Part shown: positions 1 through 8,971 of the stretch, one piece after another
Layout: every line of letters starts with the position of its first letter
How positions within the stretch are numbered: position 1 is the stretch's first letter
Position numbers and translations under genes: made by a program
From: Ancylobacter rudongensis
GTDB taxonomy: Bacteria > Pseudomonadota > Alphaproteobacteria > Rhizobiales > Xanthobacteraceae
Assembly: GCF_900100155.1 (NCBI RefSeq)
Contig: NZ_FMTP01000003.1
Location: forward strand, 600,557 to 664,556
DNA: 64,000 bases
Direction: 5' to 3'
The notes under the pieces: generated by a model
What the model was told of the DNA's origin: nothing
Databases searched by the model: none
What the model saw: only the letters and a program-made list of their open reading frames with translations

Positions 1-1
1 T

Positions 2-265
2 GCGTTCTTCCTTCGCGCCGGCCTCGTGCTGGCTTTCGCCACCCTGCTCGGCGCCGCCTTTTCCGGAGCCGCCACAGCACAGAATATCTCGCGTGCCCAG
101 GCACAGGCTATCCGTGCCGCCTGCGAGGCGGACATCCGCGCCACCTGCCCCGGCGTGCAGCCGGGCGGCGGGCGCATCCTTCAGTGCATCAAGGCCAATC
201 CCGACAAGATTTCCCAGCCCTGCAAGGAGGCTCTCGTCGCCGCCAAGGCTACCCCCGCCCCGTGA
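2..265 (+). CDS. Small secreted cysteine-rich repeat protein (5' partial)
   Basis: The reading frame is open from the first bases, so the true start probably lies outside the window; a GTG at 26 is the first start inside it. The visible N-terminus is hydrophobic and ends in an Ala-Thr-Ala-Gln signal-peptidase-like site, followed by about 65 mature residues. Four cysteines are spaced like the Cys-rich repeat of short periplasmic proteins common in rhizobia (C-x6-C, then C-x10-C after a Gly-rich turn). Function is unknown. It ends 37 bases before an adaptor gene on the same strand, but nothing ties it to that exporter except proximity. Confidence 0.7.
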   Translation, partial: AFFLRAGLVLAFATLLGAAFSGAATAQNISRAQAQAIRAACEADIRATCPGVQPGGGRILQCIKANPDKISQPCKEALVAAKATPAP

Positions 266-302
266 CCCGCCCTCGGCCGCCCTTCACCCGGATGCCCTTG
301 TC

Positions 303-1505
303 ATGAACGTCCAGCCGGGCCTCGACCCGTTCTTGTCGCTGGAGGCCCCCCTCCCGCGCCCGCGTCGTCGCCATGGGTTTCGGCTGACCGTCCTCGCGGC
401 GGTGGTTCTGGGGATCGGATTCGTCGGCCTGCGCTATCTCTATCCGCATGGGGTCGAGGGTGAGATTCTGCGCCCAGGCATGCTGGATGTGGAGCTTCAG
501 GGGCCCGGCACATTGGCGGCCTTGACCGAGGCCAGCGTCGCAAGTCGCATCCAGGCCCGCATCAAGGAACTCGCCGTCGACCGCAATGACGTGGTCGGCA
601 AGGGCGAGATACTCGCCCGCCTCGCCTTCGATGACCTCAGCGGCGAGGTTGAGGCCGCCGAGGCGAGCGCCCATGCCGCCGAGCGCGGGGTGGGCGCCGC
701 ACAAGCCGAGCGCGACCGCGCCGTCGCGACGCTGGAACAAGCGCGCGCGACGCACGAACGGCAGGTCGCGCTGCTCGCCAAGGGTGTCTCCAGCGCGGCC
801 GGGCTCGAAGACGCGCTCGCCGCCCGCCGTCAGGCCGAAGCCGACGTTGCACGCGCAGGCCGCGCCATCGAGCAGGCCGAGGCCGAGCACGATGCCGCGA
901 ACGCGCGCATAGCCGTTGCCCGCGTCCAGCTCGACGATAGCGTGCTGCGCGCGCCGATTTCCGGCGTGGTGGTGTCGCGCACGCGTCATGTCGGCGACGT
1001 GCTGGCGCCGGGCAGCGAGCTGCTCCACCTCGTCGATCCCGCAAGTCTTGTGCTGACCGCGCGACTGGACGAGAGCGCCATATCCGCTATCCGGCCGGGA
1101 CAGGCGGCGGAGATCACCTTCACTCGCGCCGAGGGCACCATTCGCGGCCACGTCCTCAGGCTCGGGCGGGAGGTCGACCGAGAGACGAGGGAGTTCGAGA
1201 TCGACATCGCGCTCGATACGATTCCCGCCAACTGGGCGCTCGGCCAACGCGCCATGGCGCGCATCATCATCGAGCGGCGCGGGCCGCTGCTGACCGTGCC
1301 AACGTCGTTTCTTGTCTGGCGCGACGGGCGCCCCGGCGTATGGGTCGCGTCCCGCGGCCGCGCGCGATGGCGCGAAGTGACGCTGGGCGATGCCGGCGCG
1401 CGGCGCGTCGAGATCCGGGGCGGCCTCGATGCCGGCCAGGAGATCCTCAAACCTGACGACCTCTACCCGTTCATGCGCGTGCGCCTCGCCGGAGCGGCCT
1501 CGTGA
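303..1505 (+). CDS. HlyD-family periplasmic adaptor of an ABC exporter
   Basis: A 400-residue membrane-fusion protein. Basic residues near 20-24 precede one membrane anchor (about 26-44). Then come a biotinyl/lipoyl-like half (about 75-110), a long Ala/Glu/Arg-rich coiled-coil hairpin (about 115-205), the second lipoyl half with a RAPISGVV-type motif, and a beta-barrel domain. It would bridge the inner-membrane permease to an outer-membrane channel. The ATG at 303 is preferred because it directly precedes the anchor; the frame is open further upstream. Its stop overlaps the next gene's GTG by four bases, so adaptor, permease and ATPase form one DevBCA-like unit. The exported substrate cannot be deduced. 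Confidence 0.9.
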   Translation: MNVQPGLDPFLSLEAPLPRPRRRHGFRLTVLAAVVLGIGFVGLRYLYPHGVEGEILRPGMLDVELQGPGTLAALTEASVASRIQARIKELAVDRNDVVGKGEILARLAFDDLSGEVEAAEASAHAAERGVGAAQAERDRAVATLEQARATHERQVALLAKGVSSAAGLEDALAARRQAEADVARAGRAIEQAEAEHDAANARIAVARVQLDDSVLRAPISGVVVSRTRHVGDVLAPGSELLHLVDPASLVLTARLDESAISAIRPGQAAEITFTRAEGTIRGHVLRLGREVDRETREFEIDIALDTIPANWALGQRAMARIIIERRGPLLTVPTSFLVWRDGRPGVWVASRGRARWREVTLGDAGARRVEIRGGLDAGQEILKPDDLYPFMRVRLAGAAS

Positions 1506-2665
1506 ATCTGGCGCTGAAAGATACGCTCCACGCACCTGCCCGCTTCGCGCTTACCACTCTCGGCGTCGCCTTCCTCGTCATGGCGGTGATCGGCATGATC
1601 GGCCTCTATCGCGGCATCGTCGAAGATGCGCTCCTCATCATCGACCGGATCGATGCTGATCTCTGGGTCGTGCAAGGCGAGCGCGCCGGTCCTTTTGCCG
1701 AAGGTTCCGCCGTGGCGGCCGACATGGACCGGCGGGTCGAGGGCGTGCCCGGTGTCGCGGATGTGCGGCGCTTCACCCAGTTCAGCCAGCAGTTCAGCTT
1801 CGCCGGTGCCCCGCGCCGCGCCACCGTGACAGGTGTCGACGTGCCGCGCGACAATGGACGCTGGCTGTCGCTCGCCGAAGGCCGCTGGCTCGGCGGCAGC
1901 CGCTATGAGGCCGTGGCAGATGCAAGCACCGGCCTGAAGGTCGACGACCGGATACAGCTTGCGCGCGATGTCTATACGGTTGTCGGCCTCACGCGGCGCA
2001 TGGTCGATTCGGCCGGCGACGGACTGCTTTTCGTCGGTATCAATGACGCGGCTGTCATCGCCCGACGCCGCACATCGGAAGAGATCCATCTCGCGCGCGC
2101 CGCCGGGACCGGCGCTGGCGTCGTGAGCGCAGACGCAAGCTCGGTAGCGCAGGACAGCAAGATCTCCGCTGTGCTCGTCCGGCTCGATCCCGCCGCCGAC
2201 ACCGCGCGCGTGATCGCCACCCTTCAGCGCTGGGGCGACGTGCGGGTCATGACCACGGGCGAGCAGCGTGACCTGATGCTCAATGCCAGGCTCTGGAAGC
2301 TGCGCCTCCAGATACTGACCTTCACCGGGATGATCCTTGTCATCACCGCCATCGTGGTGTCGCTCATCGTCTACACCATGACAATCGAGAAGCTGCACGT
2401 GATCGCTCTGCTCAAGCTGATGGGCGCGCGCGAGAGCGTCGTGGTCCGTCTCATCGGCCAGCAGGCCGCACTCATCGGCATCGCCGGCTACGCACTTGCC
2501 GTTGCTCTGGCCTGGATGATCTTCCCGTTCTTCCCGCGCCGCGTGGTGATGCTGCCGCCGGATCTCGCCCAGATCGCGCTCGCCCTCGCCCTTGTCTGCG
2601 CCGCCGCGGCATGGGTCGGCATTACCCGCGCCTCGCGGGTCGAGGCGCGCGAGGTGTTGTCGTGA
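1502..2665 (+). CDS. FtsX/MacB-type ABC exporter permease (DevC-like)
   Basis: A 387-residue permease with one N-terminal membrane helix (about 15-36), a large periplasmic domain, and three C-terminal helices (about 265-290, 320-345 and 358-378), which is the FtsX/MacB topology. It starts at a GTG overlapping the adaptor stop and ends overlapping the ATPase start (GTGA at 2662-2665), so the three genes are translationally coupled. In DevBCA-type systems the permease and ATPase work as a mechanotransmission pump with the adaptor. Length and topology fit the single-permease DevC subgroup rather than four-helix LolC/E. The substrate is unknown. Confidence 0.88.
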   Translation: MNLALKDTLHAPARFALTTLGVAFLVMAVIGMIGLYRGIVEDALLIIDRIDADLWVVQGERAGPFAEGSAVAADMDRRVEGVPGVADVRRFTQFSQQFSFAGAPRRATVTGVDVPRDNGRWLSLAEGRWLGGSRYEAVADASTGLKVDDRIQLARDVYTVVGLTRRMVDSAGDGLLFVGINDAAVIARRRTSEEIHLARAAGTGAGVVSADASSVAQDSKISAVLVRLDPAADTARVIATLQRWGDVRVMTTGEQRDLMLNARLWKLRLQILTFTGMILVITAIVVSLIVYTMTIEKLHVIALLKLMGARESVVVRLIGQQAALIGIAGYALAVALAWMIFPFFPRRVVMLPPDLAQIALALALVCAAAAWVGITRASRVEAREVLS

Positions 2666-3363
2666 GCGGCGCGCCCGTGCTTTCGGTGCGCTCGCTCACG
2701 CGCCACTACGCCACCGGTGCCGGCCTGGTACGCGCGCTCGACGGCGTCTCGCTCGACGTTGCCGCTGGCGAGCTGGTCGGCATCTTCGGGCCAAGTGGCT
2801 CAGGCAAAAGCACCTTCCTCATGCTGGCCGGGCTTCTGGAGAATCCGACCTCCGGTGAGGTCTGGCTGGCGGGTGAAAGGGTCTCCCATGCCGGGGCCGA
2901 CCTCGACGCGCTGCGCGAGATCCGCCGCAAGCGCATCGGCTTCGTGTTCCAGAAGGCGAATCTGATCCCCTTCCTCTCTGCGGTGGAGAATGTCGCGCTG
3001 GGCCTCGAAATCGCGGATGTCACCCCAGCCGACGCCCGCGTGCATGGCCGGCGGCTGCTCGCTGCGCTGGACCTCGCGCACCGTGCCGACAGCCTGCCGG
3101 CGAAACTGTCGGGTGGCGAGCAGCAACGTGTGGCGGTGGCGCGAGCGCTTGCCAATGCGCCGCCGCTCATCCTCGCCGACGAGCCCACGGCAGCGCTGGA
3201 CCGCGTGCGTGGCCGTCAGGTGATGGAGATCTTCCGCCGCATCGCCGCGACGCGCGGGGCGGCGGTGGTGGTGATTACCCATGATCCGCGCTCGACCAAC
3301 CTGTTCGACCGCATCGTTCACTTCGAAGACGGGCGGGTGTGCGAACGACCTCAAATCTACTAG
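2662..3363 (+). CDS. ABC exporter ATP-binding protein (DevA/MacB-like)
   Basis: A 233-residue ATPase with Walker A GPSGSGKS (43-50), a Q-loop at FVFQKAN, signature LSGGEQQR, Walker B LILADEPT with the D-loop AALD, and switch histidine in ITHD. The GTG start at 2662 overlaps the permease stop; upstream in-frame starts would lie inside the permease gene. The stop codon is unusual. Its first two bases, TA at 3361-3362, are the left target duplication of the adjacent IS element and its third base G is the first base of that element. Removing the element restores TAC-TAA, so the protein end is unchanged. Confidence 0.92.
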   Translation: MSGAPVLSVRSLTRHYATGAGLVRALDGVSLDVAAGELVGIFGPSGSGKSTFLMLAGLLENPTSGEVWLAGERVSHAGADLDALREIRRKRIGFVFQKANLIPFLSAVENVALGLEIADVTPADARVHGRRLLAALDLAHRADSLPAKLSGGEQQRVAVARALANAPPLILADEPTAALDRVRGRQVMEIFRRIAATRGAAVVVITHDPRSTNLFDRIVHFEDGRVCERPQIY

Positions 3364-4140
3364 GCGGTGTTGACAAAAGTCGGCATCCATAGCTTTGCGG
3401 CGGCGAGGACCAGGAATCCGAGCAAAGAAACGGCGGTCTTGTCGTATCGGGTGGCGATGCGGCGGAACTGCTTGAGCTTGTTGAACATACGCTCGACCCG
3501 GTTCCTGTCCTTGTAGGCGCGGAAGTCGCAGGCGATGGCATCTCTGCGGTTAGCCTTGGGTGAGATGACCGGCAGAATTCCCTGGAGCAGCAGGCTGACG
3601 CGGACGTCGTCGCTGTCATAGCCCTTGTCGGCCAGCATCAGCCTGGGCCTGGCGACAGGCAAAGCGATAGGTCGTCGACGGCCTTGTAGTCGGAGGCTTC
3701 GCCGCCGGTGAGGACGAAGCCGAGAGGGCGTCCCTGACCGTCTGCGCGGGCGTGGATTTTGCTCGTAAAGCCGCCGCGGCTTCGACCAGAACCTTCCTTA
3801 TGAGTTCCCCTTTTTGCGCCCGCTGCCTGAGAGTGGCCGCGCACCATGGTGCTGTCGATCATATGCTGCCAGTCGTCGGTGAGCCCAAGCTCGACCAACG
3901 TTTCCAGCAAGGCGTCCCACACCCCTTGCTCGGCCCAGCGACGGAACGGACATAGACCGAGTTCCACTTGTCATAGCGTTCGTGCATGTCGCGCCAGGGG
4001 CAGCCGACCCGAAGCACGTAGAGCATTCCGTTCAGAAAACGGCGATTGTCCAGGGCCGGCCGGGACCATCGGCCACGCTCGGCCGGCAACAACGCCCCAA
4101 CCACAACCCATTCATCATCCGTCAGATCGCTCCGAGCCAA
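3360..4140 (-). pseudogene. IS5-family DDE transposase in three frames
   Basis: The IS427-type transposase is split. The first part (4140 to about 3940, TTG start, residues MARSDLTDDEW onward) needs a -1 shift near 3945 to continue with FRRWAEQG. That first shift is normal for this group, where orfA/orfB are joined by programmed frameshifting. A second -1 shift is needed near 3655 to continue with PVARPRLM. The first catalytic Asp (MIDST) lies in the middle piece. The second Asp (LADKGYDSD) and the Glu (RNRVERMF) lie in the last piece, so all DDE residues survive. The second shift suggests inactivation, or an assembly indel. Confidence 0.8.
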
Positions 4141-4212
4141 ACCTGCCTCCTCTGGACGGAGGCCTTCAATCGGTCAGACAGCGATTTGAGAATCCCTTTT
4201 GTCAACACGGCC
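3363..4212 (+). mobile_element. IS5-family (IS427-like) insertion sequence, complete ends
   Basis: An 850-bp element. The left end begins GGCGGTGTTGACAAAAG and the right end is the inverted GGCCGTGTTGACAAAAG, so the terminal repeats match at 16 of 17 positions. Both sides are flanked by TA (3361-3362 and 4213-4214), the expected target duplication for this group. The transposase is on the minus strand in three overlapping frames. Boundaries are read directly from the repeats and the duplicated dinucleotide. Confidence 0.88.
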
Positions 4213-4319
4213 TAAGTCGTGACAGGCTGGGGGTAGGTTCGCGGGCTTTGAACCGTGTAACCTTCACCGAGGGCTGTACGTAAAATAGCAGATCAGCGTC
4301 TCGCAAACTCATAGGCGCT

Positions 4320-5606
4320 CTAATTCATCCGATCCGGCGTGGCGGGCGCGCCTCTGGGGATTTCCAGCGTCACGCCGAGCCCGCCGCGTGTGCCCAATGC
4401 CGCCGTAACGCGGCCACCGTGCTTGCCGATCGCCTGTTTGGTGATAGCCAAGCCGAGGCCATAGCCGTCGTGAGCAACAGCATCACTTCCACGCATGAAT
4501 GGCTGGAATATTCTTTCGATATCATGCGCTTGCACACCCGGCCCCTCATCCGCGACCGTCACATGGAGCGTCTCTCCGATGATCCGGGAGCGAATGTAGA
4601 CATGGGAGTTGTCAGGGGAGTGCTTCAGAGCATTCCGAATGACGTTCTCCAGTGCGCGATAGATCAGCTCTCCGTCCACTTGGGCGACAAACGTCGCGGC
4701 ACCCTCATGCGCGACCGATATTCCGCGCGCCTGGCCCTCGAATGACGCGTCATCCACGATTTCGTTGACGAGATCGATGACATCGAGGGTCTGCGCCACG
4801 ACGTTGTCGACGCGGCCGGACAACCTGGCGAGGGTGAGAATCTCGCCGACCAGCCCGTCAATACGCTCGATCTCGCGATCCATACGGCCCAGCAATGTCT
4901 CGAGCCGTGACGGATTCTGCCTGAGCACGCCGATGGCGGCCTGGAGGCGGGACAAGGGCGAACGAAGCTCGTGAGAGACGTCGTGAAAAAGCCGCTGCTG
5001 AACCTCCTGCAACTCCTGCAGGCGCCCGGCACTGGTATCGAAATCGTGGGCGAGAGCCGCCACTTCGTCCTTCCGGCCACCCATCTTGTCACCAATGCGG
5101 ACGTCGAACTGGCCGTGGGCGAGGGCACTCAGGCCGTGGCGGAGATGGGCGACGGGACGAATGAGATAGCGCGCCAGTGCGAAAGCGGCCACGGCGCTGG
5201 CGATCAAGGCGGAAGCCCAAGGCAGCAGCGTCGGCCAGGTTCCCTCGATGACGCCGGGATCCTGGGCAATCAGCGTCACGCGATGGCATGTATCGCCGAT
5301 GATGACGTTGCGCACATGCGCGCTATCACCCTCCGCGCAGTCGGCCGGTGTAACGCTGTCGGAGATCGACAGCTCGACAGGCTGCGCCAGCGTTGCGGTG
5401 GCACGTGCGTAGGCCTTGGCGGCCTCCATTCCCTGCTGCTCCAGCAGCCGCGCCGCGACATCGAGCGCGATGACCCGCTGCTGGCGCACCAGTTCCTGTG
5501 AGAATGGAACCGCGTCGAGCAGGCTGCTGATGACAAACAACCCTCCGATCGAGGCCGCGAGCGTCAGCCAGATGATGGAGAAGAACTTCCAGAACAAGCG
5601 GCGCAT
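4320..5606 (-). CDS. EnvZ/CpxA-type sensor histidine kinase
   Basis: A 428-residue inner-membrane kinase. It has a first membrane helix (about 8-29), a small periplasmic sensor of about 95 residues containing two cysteines (90 and 107), a second helix (about 127-147), HAMP (about 148-200), and HisKA with the phospho-accepting His212 in FHDVSHELRSP. The ATPase domain shows an N-box (ENVIRNALKHSP) and G-boxes (DEGPGV, GYGLGLAI). The ATG at 5606 overlaps the stop of the response regulator by one base (TGATG). It probably signals to that regulator, which faces the RND efflux operon, so envelope or toxicant stress is the likely input. Confidence 0.92.
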   Translation of the reverse strand: MRRLFWKFFSIIWLTLAASIGGLFVISSLLDAVPFSQELVRQQRVIALDVAARLLEQQGMEAAKAYARATATLAQPVELSISDSVTPADCAEGDSAHVRNVIIGDTCHRVTLIAQDPGVIEGTWPTLLPWASALIASAVAAFALARYLIRPVAHLRHGLSALAHGQFDVRIGDKMGGRKDEVAALAHDFDTSAGRLQELQEVQQRLFHDVSHELRSPLSRLQAAIGVLRQNPSRLETLLGRMDREIERIDGLVGEILTLARLSGRVDNVVAQTLDVIDLVNEIVDDASFEGQARGISVAHEGAATFVAQVDGELIYRALENVIRNALKHSPDNSHVYIRSRIIGETLHVTVADEGPGVQAHDIERIFQPFMRGSDAVAHDGYGLGLAITKQAIGKHGGRVTAALGTRGGLGVTLEIPRGAPATPDRMN

Positions 5607-6295
5607 CAGCGATCCTGCAGGAGCTGGTAGCCGTGACCTCGCACGGACTGGATCCAGGACTGGCCGTCCTCCCGCATGCCGAGCTTTTGGCGGATGCTGC
5701 TCAGGTGCACGTCGATGCGCCGGTCGAACGGCGTCAGCGGCCGGCCCAAAGCGTGCTTTGAGATGTCCTGCTTGGAAACGAGCTGGCCTGCGTGGCGGGC
5801 AAGCACTTCGAGAAGGCTGAATTCCGTCCCGGTCAACTCGAGAGGGCGGCCGCGCCAATCCGCTGTCCGTGTCCCGGGGTGCATGATGAGTTCGCCTGCG
5901 CGGAGCGAATCCTGCGGTGTCGCCGCGCTCGCGGAACCCGAACGGCGCAGTATTGCCTTCAGCCGCGCCACCAGTTCGCCGGGCGAGCACGGCTTCGACA
6001 CATAGTCGTCGGCACCGAGATTGAGCCCGGCAATGCGATCGACATCGTCGCCCTTGGCCGTCAGCATCAAAACCGGGACTTGGCTCAGCCGCCGGATCCG
6101 CTGCAGCACGTCGATCCCGTTCATGTCCGGCATCATGATGTCGAGGACGATGATATCGATGCTGTTCGCGGCAGCTTGCGCGATCGCGGCGCGCCCATCG
6201 CTGGTCGCCGTGACCTCGAAGCCCTCCTCGGCAAGATATTCCTGCAGGAGCGTGGTGAGATCGACGTCGTCGTCGATGAGAAGGACCTTGGTCAT
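5606..6295 (-). CDS. OmpR-family response regulator
   Basis: A 229-residue regulator. The receiver domain (1-115) carries the acidic pair Asp8-Asp9, phospho-acceptor Asp52 in VLDIMMPD, the Thr of MLTAKG, and the Lys of VSKP. The winged-helix domain (about 135-226) ends with the OmpR-type SVRGHGYQL motif. It is the first gene of the kinase pair and diverges from the RND efflux operon across 148 bases. Those bases contain three tandem half-sites at 10/11-bp spacing, the arrangement used by OmpR-class regulators, so direct control of the pump is likely. Confidence 0.92.
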   Translation of the reverse strand: MTKVLLIDDDVDLTTLLQEYLAEEGFEVTATSDGRAAIAQAAANSIDIIVLDIMMPDMNGIDVLQRIRRLSQVPVLMLTAKGDDVDRIAGLNLGADDYVSKPCSPGELVARLKAILRRSGSASAATPQDSLRAGELIMHPGTRTADWRGRPLELTGTEFSLLEVLARHAGQLVSKQDISKHALGRPLTPFDRRIDVHLSSIRQKLGMREDGQSWIQSVRGHGYQLLQDR

Positions 6296-6367
6296 CGGAT
6301 GAGTCCGTCATTCAGTCAGGCAAGAGCCATACAGAAAAATGACGGGCAGGCACTGGATTTTACCCAT

Positions 6368-6395
6368 CTTAACGTTGGCTTGACCGCACTTAACG
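6368..6395 (+). promoter_or_regulatory. Tandem half-sites for an OmpR-type regulator
   Basis: Three direct repeats read CTTAACG (6368-6374), CTTGACC (6379-6385) and CTTAACG (6389-6395), with start-to-start spacing of 11 and 10 bp, one helical turn each. They lie between the response regulator (start 6295) and the efflux operon (start 6444). Tandem half-sites one turn apart are the standard binding layout of OmpR/PhoB-class dimers. Assignment to the adjacent regulator is inference. Confidence 0.55.
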
Positions 6396-6443
6396 CCCGA
6401 ACCGCTACCCACAGCGAGTACCTGTCGATCACCCGGGCGGCGC

Positions 6444-7892
6444 ATGCGTTCATTGTTGACGAAGACCTCTGCCGCGCTTGTGTCGATCGGGATCGGCCTG
6501 TGCCTGTCAGGCTGCGCGGCATTTCCGGAGCTTCGTCCCGCCGACGTCAGGCTGCCCGACACATGGCACGCCACCCGGCCGCATGATGGCAGCACGTCCG
6601 AACTGGTGACGTGGTGGGGGACCTTCAACGACCCGTCGCTCATCGCCCTCATCCGGCTCGCGCAGGACGAGAATCCCACCGTCGCATCGGCGGTGGCCGA
6701 TATCGAGCGGGCCCGCGCGACGCTCGCTTCCGAGCAGGCGAACCTGTTCCCCGTCCTCGACGGCTCGGCATCCGCCACCCGGTCCGGCACCGACGGCAGC
6801 TCCAGCAACCGGGTTGCTGCGGGCACGCTGTCGAGCGGCGGCCTCGATGCCTCGTGGGAAGTCGACCTGTTCGGCAAGGTTCGACAGAAGACCGAAGCGG
6901 CCGGGCTTCGCGTGGATCAGCGCGTCGACGACTGGTACGACACGCGCGTGTCTCTCGCGGCCGAGGTCGCCGACTACTATGTGCAGTACCGGGCCTGCCG
7001 CCAGCTTGAGAATGCCTACAGCGTCGAGCTCACCTCGCAGCGCGAAACCATCCGCGCCACCGAGACCGCCGCCGCATCCGGTTTGACGTCTTCGGCCGAC
7101 CTTGCCTTGGCGCGGGCCAGCGCGGCCTCGTCTTCCTCGACGCTGACCGCCCAGCGCACGGAATGCAATGTGCTGATCATCTCGCTCGCCCAGGTCACCG
7201 GCGGCGATGAGGCAGCGGTGCGGCGCCTGCTGGCGCAGGGCAAGCCCGGCCTTCCCGCGCCGAAGAGCTTCCAGATCACGGCGGTGCCGGCCGAGGCGTT
7301 GCGCCAGCGCCCGGACATCAATGCGCTTGAGCTCGAGGTGGCCGCCGCCGTCGCCGATGTCGGCGCCGCGAAGGCCGATCTCTACCCCAGCCTGAGCCTT
7401 GCGGGTTCGGTTACGATCAGCAGTTCGACGCTGACCGGCGCCGCCTTGCCATGGTCCTTCGGGCCTGCCCTCACCATCCCGCTCTTTGACGGCGGAGCGC
7501 GCCGCGCCACCGTGATGGGAGCGATCGCCGACTACGACACCGCCGCGGCGAACTACAAATCCGGCGTACTGAGCGCCGTTGCGGAAGTGGAGACGGCGCT
7601 GGTGCGGATCGACAGCACCCGCCGCCGGATCAGCGATGCCAGCAGCGCGGCCCGCAACTACCGCACCTATTTCAACGCGATCGACACAAATTGGCGGGCC
7701 GGCGGCGTCAGCCTGCTGGACCGTGAAGAAGCGCGCCGCGCCGCGCAGTCGTCGGAGATCTCGCTGATCGAAATCCGGCGCGACGCCGTCCGCTACTGGA
7801 TCGCGCTCTACAAGGCCCTCGGAGGCGGCTGGGATGCCGGTGCCGGCTCTCCGCCGGGTCATTCGTCGACGATACAAGGAAATCAGCTCTGA
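6444..7892 (+). CDS. NodT-family outer-membrane efflux lipoprotein
   Basis: A 482-residue TolC-like channel. A lipobox LSGC puts the acylated cysteine at residue 24. The mature part has the duplicated TolC fold: the APPELRP-like start, the DLFGKVR segment, and repeated Ala-rich helices with the RPDI motif that marks NodT/OprM members. It forms the outer-membrane duct of the tripartite pump encoded by this gene and the next two. Its stop overlaps the adaptor ATG (TGATG at 7890-7894). It is likely controlled by the divergent two-component system. Confidence 0.92.
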   Translation: MRSLLTKTSAALVSIGIGLCLSGCAAFPELRPADVRLPDTWHATRPHDGSTSELVTWWGTFNDPSLIALIRLAQDENPTVASAVADIERARATLASEQANLFPVLDGSASATRSGTDGSSSNRVAAGTLSSGGLDASWEVDLFGKVRQKTEAAGLRVDQRVDDWYDTRVSLAAEVADYYVQYRACRQLENAYSVELTSQRETIRATETAAASGLTSSADLALARASAASSSSTLTAQRTECNVLIISLAQVTGGDEAAVRRLLAQGKPGLPAPKSFQITAVPAEALRQRPDINALELEVAAAVADVGAAKADLYPSLSLAGSVTISSSTLTGAALPWSFGPALTIPLFDGGARRATVMGAIADYDTAAANYKSGVLSAVAEVETALVRIDSTRRRISDASSAARNYRTYFNAIDTNWRAGGVSLLDREEARRAAQSSEISLIEIRRDAVRYWIALYKALGGGWDAGAGSPPGHSSTIQGNQL

Positions 7893-8971
7893 TGCGGCGA
7901 AACCTGAACCTCTGCGCGGCCCTGCTCGCCATGGCGTGCCTTGCGTCCGGCATCCCGTCCGCCAGCGCACAGGAAACCAACGAGGCCGCAGCTCTCACCG
8001 TGAGCGTGGTGAGACCCGTCGAGCGCCAGTGGCCCGAGACCGTGCCGGCCAGCGGCTGGCTCAAGCCCTGGCACGAAGCCATTGTGGCGTCGGAGATCAG
8101 CGGTCTGCGCATTACCGCAGTGCTTGCCGAAGTCGGCTCGATGGTGACGAAGGGCCAGGTGCTGGTGCAGCTGGCTCAGGAAACCCTGCAGTCGGACATC
8201 CTCAAGGAAGAGGCGGCGCTTGAAACGGCAAGGGCAAACCTCGCCAAGGCGAAGGCCAACGCCGAGCGCGTGCGCAAATTGCAGGGAAGCGGCGCTTTGT
8301 CGGATGAAAAGGTGACAGAATACCTCATCTCCGAACAGACGGCGCTGGCCGACGTGAAGTCGGCCGAAGCGACGCTGCAGGGTCAGAAGATCAAGCTCGA
8401 TCAGGCCACAATCGTTGCCGCCGATGACGGGCTCATCACCTCCCGCTCGGCGCAACTCGGGGCGGTGGTGTCGTCCGGCACCGAGCTGTTCCGCCTGGTA
8501 CGCCAGCAGCGCGTCGAGTGGCAAGCCGAGGTGGCCGCCCGCTATCTGCCGCGCATCAAGGAGGGCTTGGTTGCCGTCATCGCCGGGCCGGGCGACAAGA
8601 GCATCACCGGGCATGTCCGGCTGGTCGGGCCGACGGTCAGCACCGACACGGGACGGGCCATCGTCTATGTCTCCCTGCCGGTGGAGGCGCGTCCGCCGGT
8701 GGGACTTTACGTCACCGGCCATATTGAACTTGAAACGACCCAGGCGCTCTCGGTGCCGGAATCGGCGCTCGTTTTCCGCGACGGCCTCAACTACCTCTTC
8801 ACCGTCAACGACGACAAGCGCGTCGAACGCCTACGGGTCGAGACCGGCCGCCGCGCGGCGGGCGAGGTCGAGATCGTGTCGGGCCTCGCTCCCTCCGCCA
8901 GGGTCGTGAAGTCCGGCGGGGCCTTCCTTGCCGACAAGGCGCTCGTCAGGATCGAGGGAGACGTCCAATGA
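7892..8971 (+). CDS. RND efflux periplasmic adaptor
   Basis: A 359-residue membrane-fusion protein with a Sec signal ending in PSASAQ (about residue 26). It shows a lipoyl half with GSMVTKGQVLVQL, a short coiled-coil hairpin rich in Ala/Lys/Glu, a second lipoyl half (ATIVAADDGLITSR), and a beta-barrel and membrane-proximal domain. It links the RND pump to the NodT channel. The gene overlaps both neighbours by a few bases, so the three proteins should be made in step. The adaptor subgroup fits HAE1-type drug or solvent pumps rather than metal pumps, because no His/Met-rich tail is present. Confidence 0.92.
   Translation: MRRNLNLCAALLAMACLASGIPSASAQETNEAAALTVSVVRPVERQWPETVPASGWLKPWHEAIVASEISGLRITAVLAEVGSMVTKGQVLVQLAQETLQSDILKEEAALETARANLAKAKANAERVRKLQGSGALSDEKVTEYLISEQTALADVKSAEATLQGQKIKLDQATIVAADDGLITSRSAQLGAVVSSGTELFRLVRQQRVEWQAEVAARYLPRIKEGLVAVIAGPGDKSITGHVRLVGPTVSTDTGRAIVYVSLPVEARPPVGLYVTGHIELETTQALSVPESALVFRDGLNYLFTVNDDKRVERLRVETGRRAAGEVEIVSGLAPSARVVKSGGAFLADKALVRIEGDVQ

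Noticed and set aside
249..1535. Long minus-strand open frame opposite the HlyD-type adaptor
   Set aside because: Its translation has no family features and it exactly shadows a well-supported adaptor gene; GC-rich third positions create such mirror frames.
3360..3662. Separate small gene at the IS left end
   Set aside because: It is the C-terminal part of the IS5-family transposase in a shifted frame, not an independent gene.
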